In this document: one piece after another, positions 26,431 through 36,612 of the stretch
Numbering within the stretch: the first letter of the stretch is position 1
Layout: every line of letters begins with the position of its first letter
From: Streptococcus sp. 68
GTDB lineage: Bacteria; Bacillota; Bacilli; Lactobacillales; Streptococcaceae
Assembly (NCBI RefSeq): GCF_013277415.1
Contig: NZ_VMMX01000010.1
Coordinates: forward strand, 235,041-299,040
Length of the DNA: 64,000 nucleotides
Direction: 5' to 3'
Position numbers and translations under genes: made by a program
The notes under the pieces: generated by a model
What the model saw: only the letters and a program-made list of their open reading frames with translations
The model's database searches: none
Told to the model about the DNA's origin: nothing

Positions 26431-26775
26431 ATGGCAGAAATTACTTCAGCTAAAGCAATGGCTCGTACAGTACGTGTTTCACCTCGTAAATCACGTCTTG
26501 TTCTTGATAACATCCGTGGTAAAAGCGTAGCCGATGCAATCGCAATCTTGACATTCACTCCAAACAAAGCTGCTGAAATCATCTTGAAAGTTTTGAACTC
26601 AGCTGTAGCTAACGCTGAAAACAACTTTGGTTTGGATAAAGCTAACTTGGTAGTATCTGAAGCATTCGCAAACGAAGGACCAACTATGAAACGTTTCCGT
26701 CCACGTGCGAAAGGTTCAGCTTCACCAATCAACAAACGTACAGCTCATATCACTGTAGCTGTTGCAGAAAAATAA
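26431..26775 (+). CDS. rplV: 50S ribosomal protein L22
   Basis: 114 residues, starting [20 protein letters not shown], with the beta-hairpin [19 protein letters not shown] that lines the exit tunnel; changes there give macrolide resistance. Confidence 0.99.
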   Translation: MAEITSAKAMARTVRVSPRKSRLVLDNIRGKSVADAIAILTFTPNKAAEIILKVLNSAVANAENNFGLDKANLVVSEAFANEGPTMKRFRPRAKGSASPINKRTAHITVAVAEK

Positions 26776-26787
26776 GGAGGTAAAATC

Positions 26788-27441
26788 GTGGGTCAAAAAG
26801 TACATCCAATTGGTATGCGTGTCGGCATCATCCGTGATTGGGATGCCAAATGGTATGCTGAAAAAGAATACGCGGATTACCTTCATGAAGATCTTGCAAT
26901 CCGTAAATTCGTTCAAAAAGAACTTGCTGACGCAGCAGTTTCAACTATCGAAATCGAACGCGCAGTAAACAAAGTTAACGTTTCACTTCACACTGCTAAA
27001 CCAGGTATGGTTATCGGTAAAGGTGGTGCAAACGTTGATGCACTCCGTGCAAAACTTAACAAATTGACTGGAAAACAAGTACACATCAACATCATCGAAA
27101 TCAAACAACCTGATTTGGATGCTCACCTTGTAGGTGAAGGAATTGCTCGTCAATTGGAGCAACGTGTTGCTTTCCGTCGTGCACAAAAACAAGCAATCCA
27201 ACGTGCAATGCGTGCTGGAGCTAAAGGAATCAAAACTCAAGTATCAGGTCGTTTGAACGGTGCAGATATCGCCCGTGCTGAAGGATACTCTGAAGGAACT
27301 GTTCCACTTCACACACTTCGTGCAGATATCGATTACGCTTGGGAAGAAGCAGATACTACATACGGTAAACTTGGTGTTAAAGTATGGATCTACCGTGGTG
27401 AAGTTCTTCCAGCTCGCAAAAACACTAAAGGAGGTAAATAA
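26788..27441 (+). CDS. rpsC: 30S ribosomal protein S3
   Basis: 217 residues; KH domain with [18 protein letters not shown] start at 26788 (AAGGAGG upstream), encoding [17 protein letters not shown] after the initiator. Confidence 0.99.
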
Positions 27442-27444
27442 CCA

Positions 27445-27858
27445 ATGTTAGTACCTAAACGTGTTAAACACCGTCGTGAATTCCGTGGAAAAATGCGCGG
27501 TGAAGCAAAAGGTGGAAAAGAAGTAGCATTTGGTGAATACGGTCTTCAAGCTACAACTAGCCACTGGATCACTAACCGCCAAATCGAAGCTGCTCGTATC
27601 GCCATGACTCGTTACATGAAACGTGGTGGTAAAGTTTGGATTAAAATCTTCCCACACAAATCATACACTGCTAAAGCTATCGGTGTACGTATGGGATCTG
27701 GTAAAGGGGCACCTGAAGGTTGGGTAGCACCAGTTAAACGTGGTAAAGTGATGTTCGAAATCGCTGGTGTATCTGAAGAGATTGCACGCGAAGCGCTTCG
27801 TCTTGCTAGCCACAAATTGCCAGTTAAATGTAAATTCGTAAAACGTGAAGCAGAATAA
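27445..27858 (+). CDS. rplP: 50S ribosomal protein L16
   Basis: 137 residues, starting [19 protein letters not shown]. Helps organise tRNA binding in the A and P sites; target region for evernimicin resistance in streptococci. Begins 3 bases after rpsC. Confidence 0.99.
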   Translation: MLVPKRVKHRREFRGKMRGEAKGGKEVAFGEYGLQATTSHWITNRQIEAARIAMTRYMKRGGKVWIKIFPHKSYTAKAIGVRMGSGKGAPEGWVAPVKRGKVMFEIAGVSEEIAREALRLASHKLPVKCKFVKREAE

Positions 27859-27867
27859 GGAGAAGGC

Positions 27868-28074
27868 ATGAAACTTAATGAAGTAAAAGAATTTGTTAAA
27901 GAACTTCGTGGTCTTTCTCAAGAAGAACTCGCGAAGCGCGAAAACGAATTGAAAAAAGAATTGTTTGAACTTCGTTTCCAAGCTGCTACTGGTCAATTGG
28001 AACAAACAGCTCGCTTGAAAGAAGTTAAAAAACAAATCGCTCGTATCAAAACAGTTCAATCTGAAGCGAAATAA
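27868..28074 (+). CDS. rpmC: 50S ribosomal protein L29
   Basis: 68 residues, all helical, starting [20 protein letters not shown]. Sits at the tunnel exit next to L23. Confidence 0.98.
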
Positions 28075-28098
28075 TAGACTAGGGAAGGAGAAATTTCA

Positions 28099-28359
28099 AT
28101 GGAACGCAATAATCGTAAAGTTCTTGTTGGACGTGTTGTATCTGACAAAATGGACAAGACAATCACAGTTGTAGTTGAAACAAAACGTAACCACCCAGTC
28201 TATGGTAAACGTATTAACTACTCTAAAAAATACAAAGCTCATGATGAAAACAATGTTGCCAAAGAAGGCGATATCGTACGTATCATGGAAACTCGCCCGC
28301 TTTCAGCTACAAAACGTTTCCGTCTTGTAGAAGTTGTTGAAGAAGCGGTCATCATCTAA
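28099..28359 (+). CDS. rpsQ: 30S ribosomal protein S17
   Basis: 86 residues, OB fold, starting [20 protein letters not shown]. Primary 16S rRNA binding protein. Confidence 0.98.
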
Positions 28360-28384
28360 TCAAACCTGAAAGGAGAAAACTGAA

Positions 28385-28753
28385 ATGATTCAAACAGAAA
28401 CTCGTTTGAAAGTCGCAGACAACAGCGGTGCTCGCGAAATCTTGACTATCAAAGTTCTTGGTGGTTCAGGACGTAAATTTGCAAACATCGGTGATGTTAT
28501 CGTGGCATCTGTAAAACAAGCTACTCCTGGTGGTGCGGTTAAAAAAGGTGACGTTGTTAAAGCAGTTATCGTTCGTACTAAATCAGGTGCTCGTCGTGCT
28601 GATGGTTCATACATCAAATTTGACGAAAATGCAGCAGTTATCATCCGTGAAGACAAAACTCCTCGCGGAACACGTATCTTTGGTCCAGTTGCACGTGAAT
28701 TGCGTGAAGGTGGCTTCATGAAGATCGTGTCACTTGCTCCAGAAGTACTTTAA
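28385..28753 (+). CDS. rplN: 50S ribosomal protein L14
   Basis: 122 residues, starting [19 protein letters not shown], with the conserved [21 protein letters not shown] end. Followed by a 78-base gap holding the hairpin CCCTGGA / TCCAGGG (28774-28793). Confidence 0.99.
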   Translation: MIQTETRLKVADNSGAREILTIKVLGGSGRKFANIGDVIVASVKQATPGGAVKKGDVVKAVIVRTKSGARRADGSYIKFDENAAVIIREDKTPRGTRIFGPVARELREGGFMKIVSLAPEVL

Positions 28754-28831
28754 TTTTTAGAAACAAACTAGTCCCCTGGATTTACCTCCAGGGTGCCCTT
28801 ATGGGCGTAAGAAAAGTCAAGGAGAAACCTA

Positions 28832-29137
28832 ATGTTTGTAAAAAAAGGCGACAAAGTTCGCGTAATCGCTGGTAAAGATAAGGGAACAGAAGCTGTTGTC
28901 CTTACTGCCCTTCCAAAAGTAAACAAAGTTATCGTTGAAGGTGTTAACATCGTTAAGAAACACCAACGTCCAACTAACGAACTTCCTCAAGGTGGTATCA
29001 TCGAGAAAGAAGCAGCTATCCACGTATCAAATGTTCAAGTATTGGACAAAAATGGTGTAGCTGGTCGTGTTGGTTACAAATTTGTAGACGGTAAAAAAGT
29101 TCGCTACAACAAAAAATCAGGCGAAGTGCTTGATTAA
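28832..29137 (+). CDS. rplX: 50S ribosomal protein L24
   Basis: 101 residues, KOW motif near the start ([19 protein letters not shown]). Assembly initiator of the large subunit. Confidence 0.99.
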
Positions 29138-29160
29138 TCACGAAGGAAAGGAGAAGTATA

Positions 29161-29703
29161 ATGGCAAATCGTTTAAAAGAAAAATATCTTAATGAAGTAG
29201 TTCCTGCTTTGACAGAACAATTCAACTACTCATCAGTGATGGCTGTGCCTAAAGTAGATAAGATCGTTTTGAACATGGGTGTTGGTGAAGCTGTATCAAA
29301 CGCTAAAAGCCTTGAAAAAGCTGCTGAAGAATTGGCACTTATCTCAGGTCAAAAACCACTTATCACTAAAGCTAAAAAATCAATCGCCGGCTTCCGTCTT
29401 CGTGAAGGTGTTGCGATCGGTGCAAAAGTTACCCTTCGTGGTGAACGTATGTACGAATTCTTGGATAAATTGGTTTCAGTTTCACTTCCACGTGTACGTG
29501 ACTTCCACGGTGTTCCAACAAAATCATTTGATGGACGCGGAAACTACACACTTGGTGTGAAAGAACAATTGATCTTCCCAGAAATCAACTTCGATGACGT
29601 TGACAAAACTCGTGGTCTTGACATCGTTATCGTAACAACTGCTAACACTGACGAAGAGTCACGTGCATTGCTTACAGGCCTTGGAATGCCTTTTGCAAAA
29701 TAA
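29161..29703 (+). CDS. rplE: 50S ribosomal protein L5
   Basis: 180 residues, starting [20 protein letters not shown]. Binds 5S rRNA in the central protuberance. Confidence 0.99.
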   Translation: MANRLKEKYLNEVVPALTEQFNYSSVMAVPKVDKIVLNMGVGEAVSNAKSLEKAAEELALISGQKPLITKAKKSIAGFRLREGVAIGAKVTLRGERMYEFLDKLVSVSLPRVRDFHGVPTKSFDGRGNYTLGVKEQLIFPEINFDDVDKTRGLDIVIVTTANTDEESRALLTGLGMPFAK

Positions 29704-29720
29704 TATAGGAGGTAAATCTA

Positions 29721-29906
29721 ATGGCTAAAAAATCAATGATTGCTAAGAACAAACGTCCAGCGAAGTTCTCTACTCAAGCTTATACTCGTTGTGAAAAATG
29801 TGGTCGTCCACATTCAGTTTACCGCAAATTTAAACTTTGCCGTGTTTGCTTCCGTGAATTAGCTTACAAAGGACAAATTCCTGGTGTAACAAAAGCATCT
29901 TGGTAA
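29721..29906 (+). CDS. rpsN: 30S ribosomal protein S14, zinc-binding (type Z) form
   Basis: 61 residues; the short, zinc-binding version with CEKC and CRVC cysteine pairs ([20 protein letters not shown]). The longer zinc-independent paralogue is not in this window. It is followed by 284 bases with two copies of the palindromic repeat. Confidence 0.98.
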
Positions 29907-29911
29907 TTTAA

Positions 29912-30010
29912 GATATCAAGGGCGTCAAAACTCTAAGTGAAAATAGGAAACTTGACGAAGAAACTGAAGTTTCTAGGAAAGTTTATCTTTTTCACACAGA
30001 GTTTAGCCCG
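29912..30010 (+). repeat. Palindromic repeat element, copy 2
   Basis: Begins GATATCAAGGGCGTCAAAACTC, continues TAAGTGAAAATAGGAAACTT, and ends AAGTTTATCTTTTTCACACAGAGTTTAGCCCG. The arms ACTC and GAGT and CTT and AAG are paired. It lies head-to-head with copy 3. Confidence 0.7.
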
Positions 30011-30037
30011 GGTTCAGTTGGGCTTGCCAATTTGAAC

Positions 30038-30135
30038 ACGAGCTACAGCTTTGGCAAAAAAGACCAATTTTCTTTGGAGCATCGCTCCTGCATCAAATTG
30101 CCTATTTTTGCTCTTGCTGTTACGCTCTTTGTATC
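30038..30135 (-). repeat. Palindromic repeat element, copy 3
   Basis: On the minus strand: GATACAAAGAGCGTAACAGC, GCAAAAATAGGCAATTTG, the internal hairpin GCAGGAGCGATGCTCC, then GGTCTTTTTTGCCAAAGCTGTAGC. The outer stem ACAGC/GCTGT differs from the other copies but remains paired. Confidence 0.7.
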
Positions 30136-30190
30136 ATGTATTAACTAGCAAGTGCAACTTGCAAACTACTAGTAAGAGGAGAAAAACAAA

Positions 30191-30589
30191 ATGGTTATGA
30201 CTGACCCAATCGCAGACTTCCTAACTCGTATTCGTAACGCTAACCAAGCGAAACACGAAGTACTTGAAGTACCTGCATCAAACATCAAAAAAGGGATTGC
30301 TGAAATCCTTAAACGCGAAGGTTTTGTAAAAAACGTTGAAATCATCGAAGATGACAAACAAGGCATCATCCGTGTATTCCTTAAATACGGACCAAACGGT
30401 GAAAAAGTTATCACTAACTTGAAACGTGTTTCTAAACCAGGACTTCGTGTCTACAAAAAACGTGAAGACCTTCCAAAAGTTCTTAACGGACTTGGAATTG
30501 CTATCCTTTCAACTTCTGAAGGTTTGCTTACTGATAAAGAAGCACGCCAAAAGAATGTTGGTGGAGAAGTTATCGCTTACGTTTGGTAA
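30191..30589 (+). CDS. rpsH: 30S ribosomal protein S8
   Basis: 132 residues, starting [19 protein letters not shown]. In E. coli S8 is the autoregulator of the spc operon. Preceded by AAGAGGAG and the palindrome pair. Confidence 0.99.
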   Translation: MVMTDPIADFLTRIRNANQAKHEVLEVPASNIKKGIAEILKREGFVKNVEIIEDDKQGIIRVFLKYGPNGEKVITNLKRVSKPGLRVYKKREDLPKVLNGLGIAILSTSEGLLTDKEARQKNVGGEVIAYVW

Positions 30590-30593
30590 TTGA

Positions 30594-30695
30594 TGATGTG
30601 AGAGCGTTAAAAGAATGCAGTGAAAATAGGAAGTTTGTAGCAGGAGCGATGCTCCAAGACAAACTTATCTTTTTCACCAAATTCTTAGCTCGAAC
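30594..30695 (+). repeat. Palindromic repeat element, copy 4
   Basis: Reads GATGTGAGAGCGTTAAAAGAAT, GCAGTGAAAATAGGAAGTTTG, the internal hairpin GCAGGAGCGATGCTCC, CAAACTTATCTTTTTCACC, AAATTCTTAGCTCG. A degenerate start of another copy (GATACAAAGCTCGTTAGAGCG) follows at about 30703. Confidence 0.7.
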
Positions 30696-30814
30696 TCAAA
30701 TCAAGATACAAAGCTCGTTAGAGCGTGTTCAGTTCAGCTCTTGAACTAAATAAGTATCTGAACCCCGTGAAAACTGGCCTTTCTGGCCTGACAATTTAAC
30801 AGGAGAAAATAAAC

Positions 30815-31351
30815 ATGTCACGTATTGGTAATAAAGTTATCGTGTTGCCTGCTGGTGTTGAACTCACTAACAATGACAACGTTGTAACTGTAAAAGGACC
30901 TAAAGGAGAACTTACTCGTGAGTTCTCAAAAGATATTGAAATCCGTGTGGAAGGTACTGAAGTAACTCTTCACCGTCCAAACGATTCAAAAGAAATGAAA
31001 ACTATCCACGGAACTACTCGTGCCCTTTTGAACAACATGGTTATTGGTGTATCAGAAGGATTCAAGAAAGAACTTGAAATGCGCGGGGTTGGTTACCGTG
31101 CACAACTTCAAGGATCTAAACTTGTTTTGGCTGTTGGTAAATCTCATCCAGACGAAGTTGAAGCTCCAGAAGGAATTACTTTTGAACTTCCAAACCCAAC
31201 AACAATCGTTGTTAGCGGAATTTCAAAAGAAGTAGTTGGTCAAACAGCTGCTTACGTACGTAGCCTTCGTTCACCAGAACCATATAAAGGTAAAGGTATC
31301 CGTTACGTTGGTGAATTCGTTCGCCGTAAAGAAGGTAAAACAGGTAAATAA
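30815..31351 (+). CDS. rplF: 50S ribosomal protein L6
   Basis: 178 residues, starting [19 protein letters not shown], ending in the conserved [21 protein letters not shown]. Located at the base of the L7/L12 stalk. Confidence 0.99.
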   Translation: MSRIGNKVIVLPAGVELTNNDNVVTVKGPKGELTREFSKDIEIRVEGTEVTLHRPNDSKEMKTIHGTTRALLNNMVIGVSEGFKKELEMRGVGYRAQLQGSKLVLAVGKSHPDEVEAPEGITFELPNPTTIVVSGISKEVVGQTAAYVRSLRSPEPYKGKGIRYVGEFVRRKEGKTGK

Positions 31352-31434
31352 TGTTGAGTGGTTGATTCTCAACCACCAACCTATTTTCCAACTTTGTGCA
31401 TAGCACACGATTTAAAACTAAAGAGGTGAAAACT

Positions 31435-31791
31435 GTGATTTCAAAACCAGATAAAAACAAACTCCGCCAAAAACGCCATCGTCGCGTTCGCGGAAAACTC
31501 TCTGGAACTGCTGATCGCCCACGTTTGAACGTATTCCGTTCTAATACAGGCATCTACGCTCAAGTGATTGATGACGTAGCGGGTGTAACGCTCGCAAGTG
31601 CTTCAACTCTTGACAAAGAAGTTTCAAAAGGAACTAAAACTGAACAAGCCGTTGCTGTCGGTAAACTCGTTGCAGAACGTGCAAACGCTAAAGGTATTTC
31701 AGAAGTGGTGTTCGACCGCGGTGGATATCTATATCACGGACGTGTGAAAGCTTTGGCTGATGCAGCTCGTGAAAACGGATTGAAATTCTAA
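31435..31791 (+). CDS. rplR: 50S ribosomal protein L18
   Basis: 118 residues from a GTG start at 31435 (AGAGGTG upstream) giving [19 protein letters not shown] after the initiator. Upstream in-frame codons from 31396 are not conserved in the family. Binds 5S rRNA. Confidence 0.98.
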
Positions 31792-31808
31792 TAGGAGGAC
31801 ACTAGAAA

Positions 31809-32303
31809 ATGGCATTTAAAGACAATGCAGTTGAATTAGAAGAACGCGTAGTTGCTGTCAACCGTGTTACAAAAGTTGTTAAAGGTGGACGTCGTCTTCG
31901 TTTCGCAGCTCTTGTTGTTGTTGGTGACCACAACGGTCGCGTAGGATTTGGTACTGGTAAAGCTCAAGAAGTTCCAGAAGCAATCCGTAAAGCAGTAGAT
32001 GATGCTAAGAAAAACTTGATCGAAGTTCCTATGGTTGGAACAACAATCCCACACGAAGTTCTTTCAGAATTCGGTGGAGCTAAAGTATTGTTGAAACCTG
32101 CTGTAGAAGGTTCTGGAGTTGCCGCTGGTGGTGCAGTTCGTGCCGTTGTGGAATTGGCAGGTGTGGCAGATATTACATCTAAATCACTTGGTTCTAACAC
32201 TCCAATCAACATTGTTCGTGCAACTGTTGAAGGTTTGAAACAATTGAAACGCGCTGAAGAAGTTGCTGCCCTTCGTGGTATTTCAGTTTCTGATTTGGCA
32301 TAA
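31809..32303 (+). CDS. rpsE: 30S ribosomal protein S5
   Basis: 164 residues with the S5 N-terminal double-stranded RNA binding domain ([20 protein letters not shown]) and the [17 protein letters not shown] core. Decoding-fidelity protein; site of spectinomycin resistance changes. Confidence 0.99.
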   Translation: MAFKDNAVELEERVVAVNRVTKVVKGGRRLRFAALVVVGDHNGRVGFGTGKAQEVPEAIRKAVDDAKKNLIEVPMVGTTIPHEVLSEFGGAKVLLKPAVEGSGVAAGGAVRAVVELAGVADITSKSLGSNTPINIVRATVEGLKQLKRAEEVAALRGISVSDLA

Positions 32304-32316
32304 GAAAGGGGATAAA

Positions 32317-32499
32317 ATGGCTCAAATTAAAATTACTTTGACTAAGTCTCCAATCGGACGCATTCCATCACAACGTAAAACTGTTGTAGCACTTGGACTT
32401 GGCAAATTGAACAGCTCTGTTATTAAAGAAGATAACGCTGCTATCCGTGGTATGATCACAGCAGTATCTCACTTGGTAACAGTTGAAGAAGTAAACTAA
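32317..32499 (+). CDS. rpmD: 50S ribosomal protein L30
   Basis: 60 residues from the ATG at 32317 (AAAGGGG upstream), starting [20 protein letters not shown]. An apparent longer frame overlapping rpsE is not used. Confidence 0.98.
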   Translation: MAQIKITLTKSPIGRIPSQRKTVVALGLGKLNSSVIKEDNAAIRGMITAVSHLVTVEEVN

Positions 32500-32504
32500 T
32501 GAAT

Positions 32505-32538
32505 TTTTAGGGGATGTGCACTATACCATCCCCTAAAA
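32505..32538 (+). promoter_or_regulatory. Perfect 12-bp hairpin between rpmD and rplO
   Basis: TTTTAGGGGATG pairs with CATCCCCTAAAA around a 10-base loop. No T-run follows, so it is not a typical terminator. A second GC-rich structure (GGGGGAG / CTCCC) lies further downstream before rplO. Possible processing or pausing site within the operon. Confidence 0.55.
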
Positions 32539-32643
32539 CTAGATATAGTCATCTATGATGACGTCGTATAGGCGAGTTGATGGGGGAGACAACCTTTTCT
32601 CCCTTATCGGCGCTAGCATTTTACAAAAGAGGAGAAAATAAAA

Positions 32644-33084
32644 ATGAAACTTCATGAATTGAAACCTGCAGAAGGTTCTCGTAAAGTACGTAACCGCGTT
32701 GGTCGTGGTACTTCATCAGGTAACGGTAAAACATCTGGTCGTGGTCAAAAAGGTCAAAAAGCTCGTAGCGGTGGCGGAGTTCGCCTTGGTTTTGAAGGTG
32801 GACAAACTCCATTGTTCCGTCGTCTTCCAAAACGTGGATTCACTAACATCAACGCTAAAGAATACGCAATTGTGAACCTTGACCAATTGAACGTCTTTGA
32901 AGATGGTGCTGAAGTTACTCCAGTTGTTCTTATCGAAGCAGGAATTGTTAAAGCTGAAAAATCAGGTATTAAAATTCTTGGTAACGGTGAGTTGACTAAG
33001 AAATTGACTGTGAAAGCAGCTAAATTCTCTAAATCAGCTGAAGAAGCTATCACTGCTAAAGGTGGTTCAGTAGAAGTCATCTAA
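32644..33084 (+). CDS. rplO: 50S ribosomal protein L15
   Basis: 146 residues, starting [20 protein letters not shown], with the glycine/arginine-rich extension [20 protein letters not shown] that penetrates 23S rRNA. Confidence 0.99.
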   Translation: MKLHELKPAEGSRKVRNRVGRGTSSGNGKTSGRGQKGQKARSGGGVRLGFEGGQTPLFRRLPKRGFTNINAKEYAIVNLDQLNVFEDGAEVTPVVLIEAGIVKAEKSGIKILGNGELTKKLTVKAAKFSKSAEEAITAKGGSVEVI

Positions 33085-33096
33085 GAGAGGTGACCT

Positions 33097-34407
33097 ATGT
33101 TTTTTAAATTATTAAGAGAAGCTCTTAAAGTCAAGCAAGTTCGATCAAAAATTTTATTTACAATTTTTATCGTTTTGGTCTTTCGTATCGGGACTAGCAT
33201 TACAGTTCCTGGTGTGAATGCCAATAGCTTGAATGCTTTAAGTGGATTATCCTTCTTAAACATGTTGAGCTTGGTGTCGGGGAATGCCCTAAAAAACTTT
33301 TCGATTTTTGCCCTAGGAGTGAGTCCCTATATCACTGCTTCTATCGTTGTCCAACTCTTGCAAATGGATATTTTACCCAAGTTTGTAGAGTGGGGAAAAC
33401 AAGGGGAAGTAGGCCGAAGAAAATTGAATCAAGCTACTCGTTATATTGCTCTAGTTCTCGCTTTTGTGCAATCTATCGGGATTACAGCTGGTTTTAATAC
33501 CCTGGCTGGAGCTCAATTGATTAAAACTGCTTTAACTCCACAAGTTTTTCTGACGATTGGTATCATCTTAACAGCTGGTAGTATGATTGTCACTTGGTTG
33601 GGTGAGCAAATTACAGATAAGGGATACGGAAACGGTGTTTCCATGATTATCTTTGCCGGGATTGTTGCCTCAATTCCAGAGATGATTCAGGGCATCTATG
33701 TGGACTACTTTGTGAACGTGCCAAGTAGCCGTATCACTTCATCTATCATTTTCGTAATCATTTTGATTATTACTGTACTGTTGATCATTTACTTTACAAC
33801 CTATGTTCAACAAGCAGAATACAAAATTCCAATCCAATATACTAAGGTTGCACAAGGTGCTCCATCTAGCTCTTACCTTCCTTTGAAGGTAAACCCTGCT
33901 GGAGTTATCCCTGTTATCTTTGCAAGTTCGATTACTGCAGCGCCTGCGGCTATTCTTCAGTTTTTGAGCGCTACAGGTCATGATTGGGCTTGGGTAAGAA
34001 CAGCACAAGAAATGCTGGCAACAACTTCACCAACTGGTATTGCCATGTATGCTTTATTGATTATTCTCTTTACATTCTTCTATACGTTTGTACAGATTAA
34101 TCCTGAAAAAGCGGCAGAGAACCTACAAAAGAGCGGTGCCTATATCCACGGTGTTCGTCCTGGTAAAGGTACAGAAGAATATATGTCTAAACTTCTTCGT
34201 CGTCTTGCAACTGTTGGTTCCCTCTTCCTTGGTGTGATTTCTATTTTACCGATCGTAGCAAAAGATGTTTTCGGACTTTCAGAAGCAGTTGCTTTTGGAG
34301 GAACTAGTCTTTTGATCATTATCTCTACAGGTATTGAAGGAATCAAACAATTGGAAGGTTACCTATTGAAGCGTAAGTATGTTGGTTTCATGGATAGAAC
34401 AGAATAA
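33097..34407 (+). CDS. secY: Preprotein translocase subunit SecY
   Basis: 436 residues with ten transmembrane segments; forms the protein-conducting channel with SecE and SecG. Conserved features include GVSPYITASIVVQLLQMD and the cytoplasmic loop region VRPGKGTEEYMSKLLRRL. Begins 12 bases after rplO with AGAGGTG. A BOX-type repeat follows the stop by 12 bases. Confidence 0.98.
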   Translation: MFFKLLREALKVKQVRSKILFTIFIVLVFRIGTSITVPGVNANSLNALSGLSFLNMLSLVSGNALKNFSIFALGVSPYITASIVVQLLQMDILPKFVEWGKQGEVGRRKLNQATRYIALVLAFVQSIGITAGFNTLAGAQLIKTALTPQVFLTIGIILTAGSMIVTWLGEQITDKGYGNGVSMIIFAGIVASIPEMIQGIYVDYFVNVPSSRITSSIIFVIILIITVLLIIYFTTYVQQAEYKIPIQYTKVAQGAPSSSYLPLKVNPAGVIPVIFASSITAAPAAILQFLSATGHDWAWVRTAQEMLATTSPTGIAMYALLIILFTFFYTFVQINPEKAAENLQKSGAYIHGVRPGKGTEEYMSKLLRRLATVGSLFLGVISILPIVAKDVFGLSEAVAFGGTSLLIIISTGIEGIKQLEGYLLKRKYVGFMDRTE

Positions 34408-34419
34408 AAGTATTTACTG

Positions 34420-34533
34420 ATACTCTTCGAAAATCAAATTCAAACCACGTCAGCTTTATCTGCAACCTCAAAGCAGTGCTTTGAGCAACCTGCGGCTAGC
34501 TTCCTAGTTTGCTCTTTGATTTTCATTGAGTAT
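34420..34533. repeat. BOX-type repeat between secY and adk
   Basis: One end reads ATACTCTTCGAAAATCAAATTC and the other, TCCTAGTTTGCTCTTTG then ATTTTCATTGAGTAT. Inside are CAAACCACGTCAGC and CTCAAAGCAGTGCTTTGAG. These are the hallmark boxA/boxC-like ends of pneumococcal BOX elements. The element lies inside an operon of essential genes, in the same relative arrangement as an intergenic spacer. Confidence 0.85.
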
Positions 34534-34602
34534 GAATCAGTAAATGCTGAGGGAGTGGAGGTTTAACTCTAACATTAGTGAGAGTTTGGTCTCCCCTCTT
34601 CT

Positions 34603-34657
34603 ATTTTGTTTTTAAATAGGGGTGAAAAGACTTTTTGCTTCTATTTAAAAATAAAAT
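34603..34657 (+). promoter_or_regulatory. Long A/T hairpin before the adk ribosome binding site
   Basis: ATTTTGTTTTTAAATAG (34603-34619) pairs with CTATTTAAAAATAAAAT (34641-34657) around a 21-base loop, directly 5' of the AAGGAG of adk. An additional stem GAGGGAG / CTCCCCTC lies upstream (34549-34599). It could set adk translation independently of secY. Confidence 0.5.
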
Positions 34658-34671
34658 AAGGAGATCAGATC

Positions 34672-35310
34672 ATGAATCTTTTGATTATGGGCTTACCTGG
34701 TGCAGGTAAGGGAACTCAAGCAGCAAAAATCGTAGAACAATTCCATGTTGCACATATCTCAACAGGTGATATGTTCCGTGCTGCTATGGCAAATCAAACT
34801 GAAATGGGTGTTCTTGCTAAGTCATACATTGACAAGGGTGAATTGGTTCCTGACGAAGTTACAAATGGGATCGTAAAAGAACGTCTTTCACAAGATGATA
34901 TTAAAGAAACAGGATTCTTGTTGGATGGTTACCCACGTACGATCGAACAAGCTCATGTCTTGGACAAAACATTGGCTGAACTTGGCATCGAACTAGAAGG
35001 TGTTATCAACATCGAAGTGAATCCAGACAGCCTCTTGGAACGTTTGAGTGGCCGTATCATCCACCGCGTAACTGGAGAAACTTTCCACAAGGTCTTTAAC
35101 CCACCAGTTGACTATAAAGAAGAAGATTATTACCAACGTGAAGATGATAAACCTGAGACAGTAAAACGTCGTTTGGATGTGAATATTGCTCAAGGGGAAC
35201 CAATCATTGCTCACTACCGTGCCAAAGGTTTGGTTCATGACATCGAAGGTAATCAAGATATCAATGATGTCTTCTCAGATATCGAAAAAGTATTGACAAA
35301 TTTGAAATAA
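34672..35310 (+). CDS. adk: Adenylate kinase
   Basis: 212 residues. Interconverts AMP + ATP and 2 ADP. P-loop [11 protein letters not shown] at residues 7-17, the AMP-binding segment STGDMFRAA, and the lid region. The lid lacks the four-cysteine zinc site seen in Bacillus Adk ([20 protein letters not shown] instead), typical of streptococcal enzymes. Located in the conserved secY-adk-infA order. Confidence 0.98.
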   Translation: MNLLIMGLPGAGKGTQAAKIVEQFHVAHISTGDMFRAAMANQTEMGVLAKSYIDKGELVPDEVTNGIVKERLSQDDIKETGFLLDGYPRTIEQAHVLDKTLAELGIELEGVINIEVNPDSLLERLSGRIIHRVTGETFHKVFNPPVDYKEEDYYQREDDKPETVKRRLDVNIAQGEPIIAHYRAKGLVHDIEGNQDINDVFSDIEKVLTNLK

Positions 35311-35324
35311 AGCGTTTTTCACAC

Positions 35325-35353
35325 TTGCAAAAATCCGCTACAAATGTTATACT
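35325..35353 (+). promoter_or_regulatory. Internal promoter before infA
   Basis: TTGCAA, 17 bases, TATACT, located after adk. It would allow separate transcription of infA-rpmJ-rpsM-rpsK-rpoA-rplQ. Confidence 0.7.
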
Positions 35354-35426
35354 GAGATAGTCTGACTTATAATTGTTGTCTCTGTGTCTAGAGGCATCGA
35401 ATCGAAATTTATGGAGGTGCTTTTGC

Positions 35427-35645
35427 GTGGCAAAAGACGATGTGATTGAAGTTGAAGGCAAAGTAGTTGATACAATGCCGAATGCAATGTTTACGGTTGA
35501 ACTTGAAAATGGACATCAGATTTTAGCAACAGTTTCTGGTAAAATTCGTAAAAACTATATTCGTATTTTAGCGGGAGATCGTGTTACTGTCGAAATGAGT
35601 CCATATGACTTGACACGTGGACGTATCACTTACCGCTTTAAATAA
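35427..35645 (+). CDS. infA: Translation initiation factor IF-1
   Basis: 72 residues, full length for IF-1, from a GTG start at 35427 (ATGGAGG upstream). The second residue onwards reads [20 protein letters not shown]. The OB fold protects the A site during initiation. Confidence 0.98.
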   Translation: MAKDDVIEVEGKVVDTMPNAMFTVELENGHQILATVSGKIRKNYIRILAGDRVTVEMSPYDLTRGRITYRFK

Positions 35646-35669
35646 TCGAAAAACTTGGAGGGATAAGAA

Positions 35670-35786
35670 ATGAAAGTAAGACCATCGGTCAAACCAATTT
35701 GCGAATACTGTAAAGTTATTCGTCGTAATGGTCGTGTTATGGTAATTTGCCCAGCAAATCCAAAACACAAACAACGTCAAGGATAA
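35670..35786 (+). CDS. rpmJ: 50S ribosomal protein L36, zinc form
   Basis: 38 residues, starting [17 protein letters not shown] with TTGGAGGGA upstream. The C-x2-C ... C ... H zinc ligands (C11, C14, C27, H33) are intact. Confidence 0.98.
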
Positions 35787-35803
35787 GATAGAAAGGAGAA
35801 AAC

Positions 35804-36169
35804 ATGGCTCGTATTGCTGGAGTTGACATTCCAAATGACAAACGCGTAGTAATCTCATTGACTTATGTTTATGGTATCGGACTTGCAACATCTAAGAAAA
35901 TTTTGGCTGCTGCTGGAATCTCAGAAGATGTTCGTGTACGTGATCTTACATCAGATCAAGAAGATGCTATCCGTCGTGAAGTGGATGCAATCAAAGTTGA
36001 AGGTGACCTTCGTCGTGAAGTAAACTTGAACATCAAACGTTTGATGGAAATCGGTTCATACCGTGGTATCCGTCACCGTCGTGGACTTCCTGTCCGTGGA
36101 CAAAACACTAAAAACAACGCTCGCACTCGTAAAGGTAAAGCCGTTGCGATTGCTGGTAAGAAAAAATAA
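35804..36169 (+). CDS. rpsM: 30S ribosomal protein S13
   Basis: 121 residues, starting [20 protein letters not shown], ending in the basic [21 protein letters not shown] tail that contacts tRNA. Confidence 0.99.
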
Positions 36170-36186
36170 TATAGGAGGTAAAAGTC

Positions 36187-36570
36187 TTGGCTAAACCAAC
36201 ACGTAAACGTCGTGTGAAAAAGAATATCGAATCTGGTATTGCTCATATTCACGCTACATTTAATAACACTATTGTTATGATTACTGATGTGCATGGTAAT
36301 GCAATTGCTTGGTCATCAGCTGGTGCTCTTGGTTTTAAAGGTTCTCGTAAATCTACACCATTCGCTGCTCAAATGGCTTCTGAAGCTGCTGCTAAATCTG
36401 CACAAGAACACGGTCTTAAATCAGTTGAAGTTACTGTAAAAGGTCCAGGTTCTGGTCGTGAGTCAGCTATTCGTGCGCTTGCTGCCGCTGGTCTTGAAGT
36501 AACAGCAATTCGTGATGTGACTCCAGTGCCACACAATGGTGCTCGTCCTCCAAAACGTCGCCGTGTATAA
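36187..36570 (+). CDS. rpsK: 30S ribosomal protein S11
   Basis: 127 residues, from a TTG start (36187) preceded by TAGGAGG; residues after the initiator are [20 protein letters not shown]. Ends [13 protein letters not shown]. Confidence 0.98.
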
Positions 36571-36612
36571 TCATCGCATTACACTGCTTTTCGTTTAAGA
36601 GGGAGTAACTAA

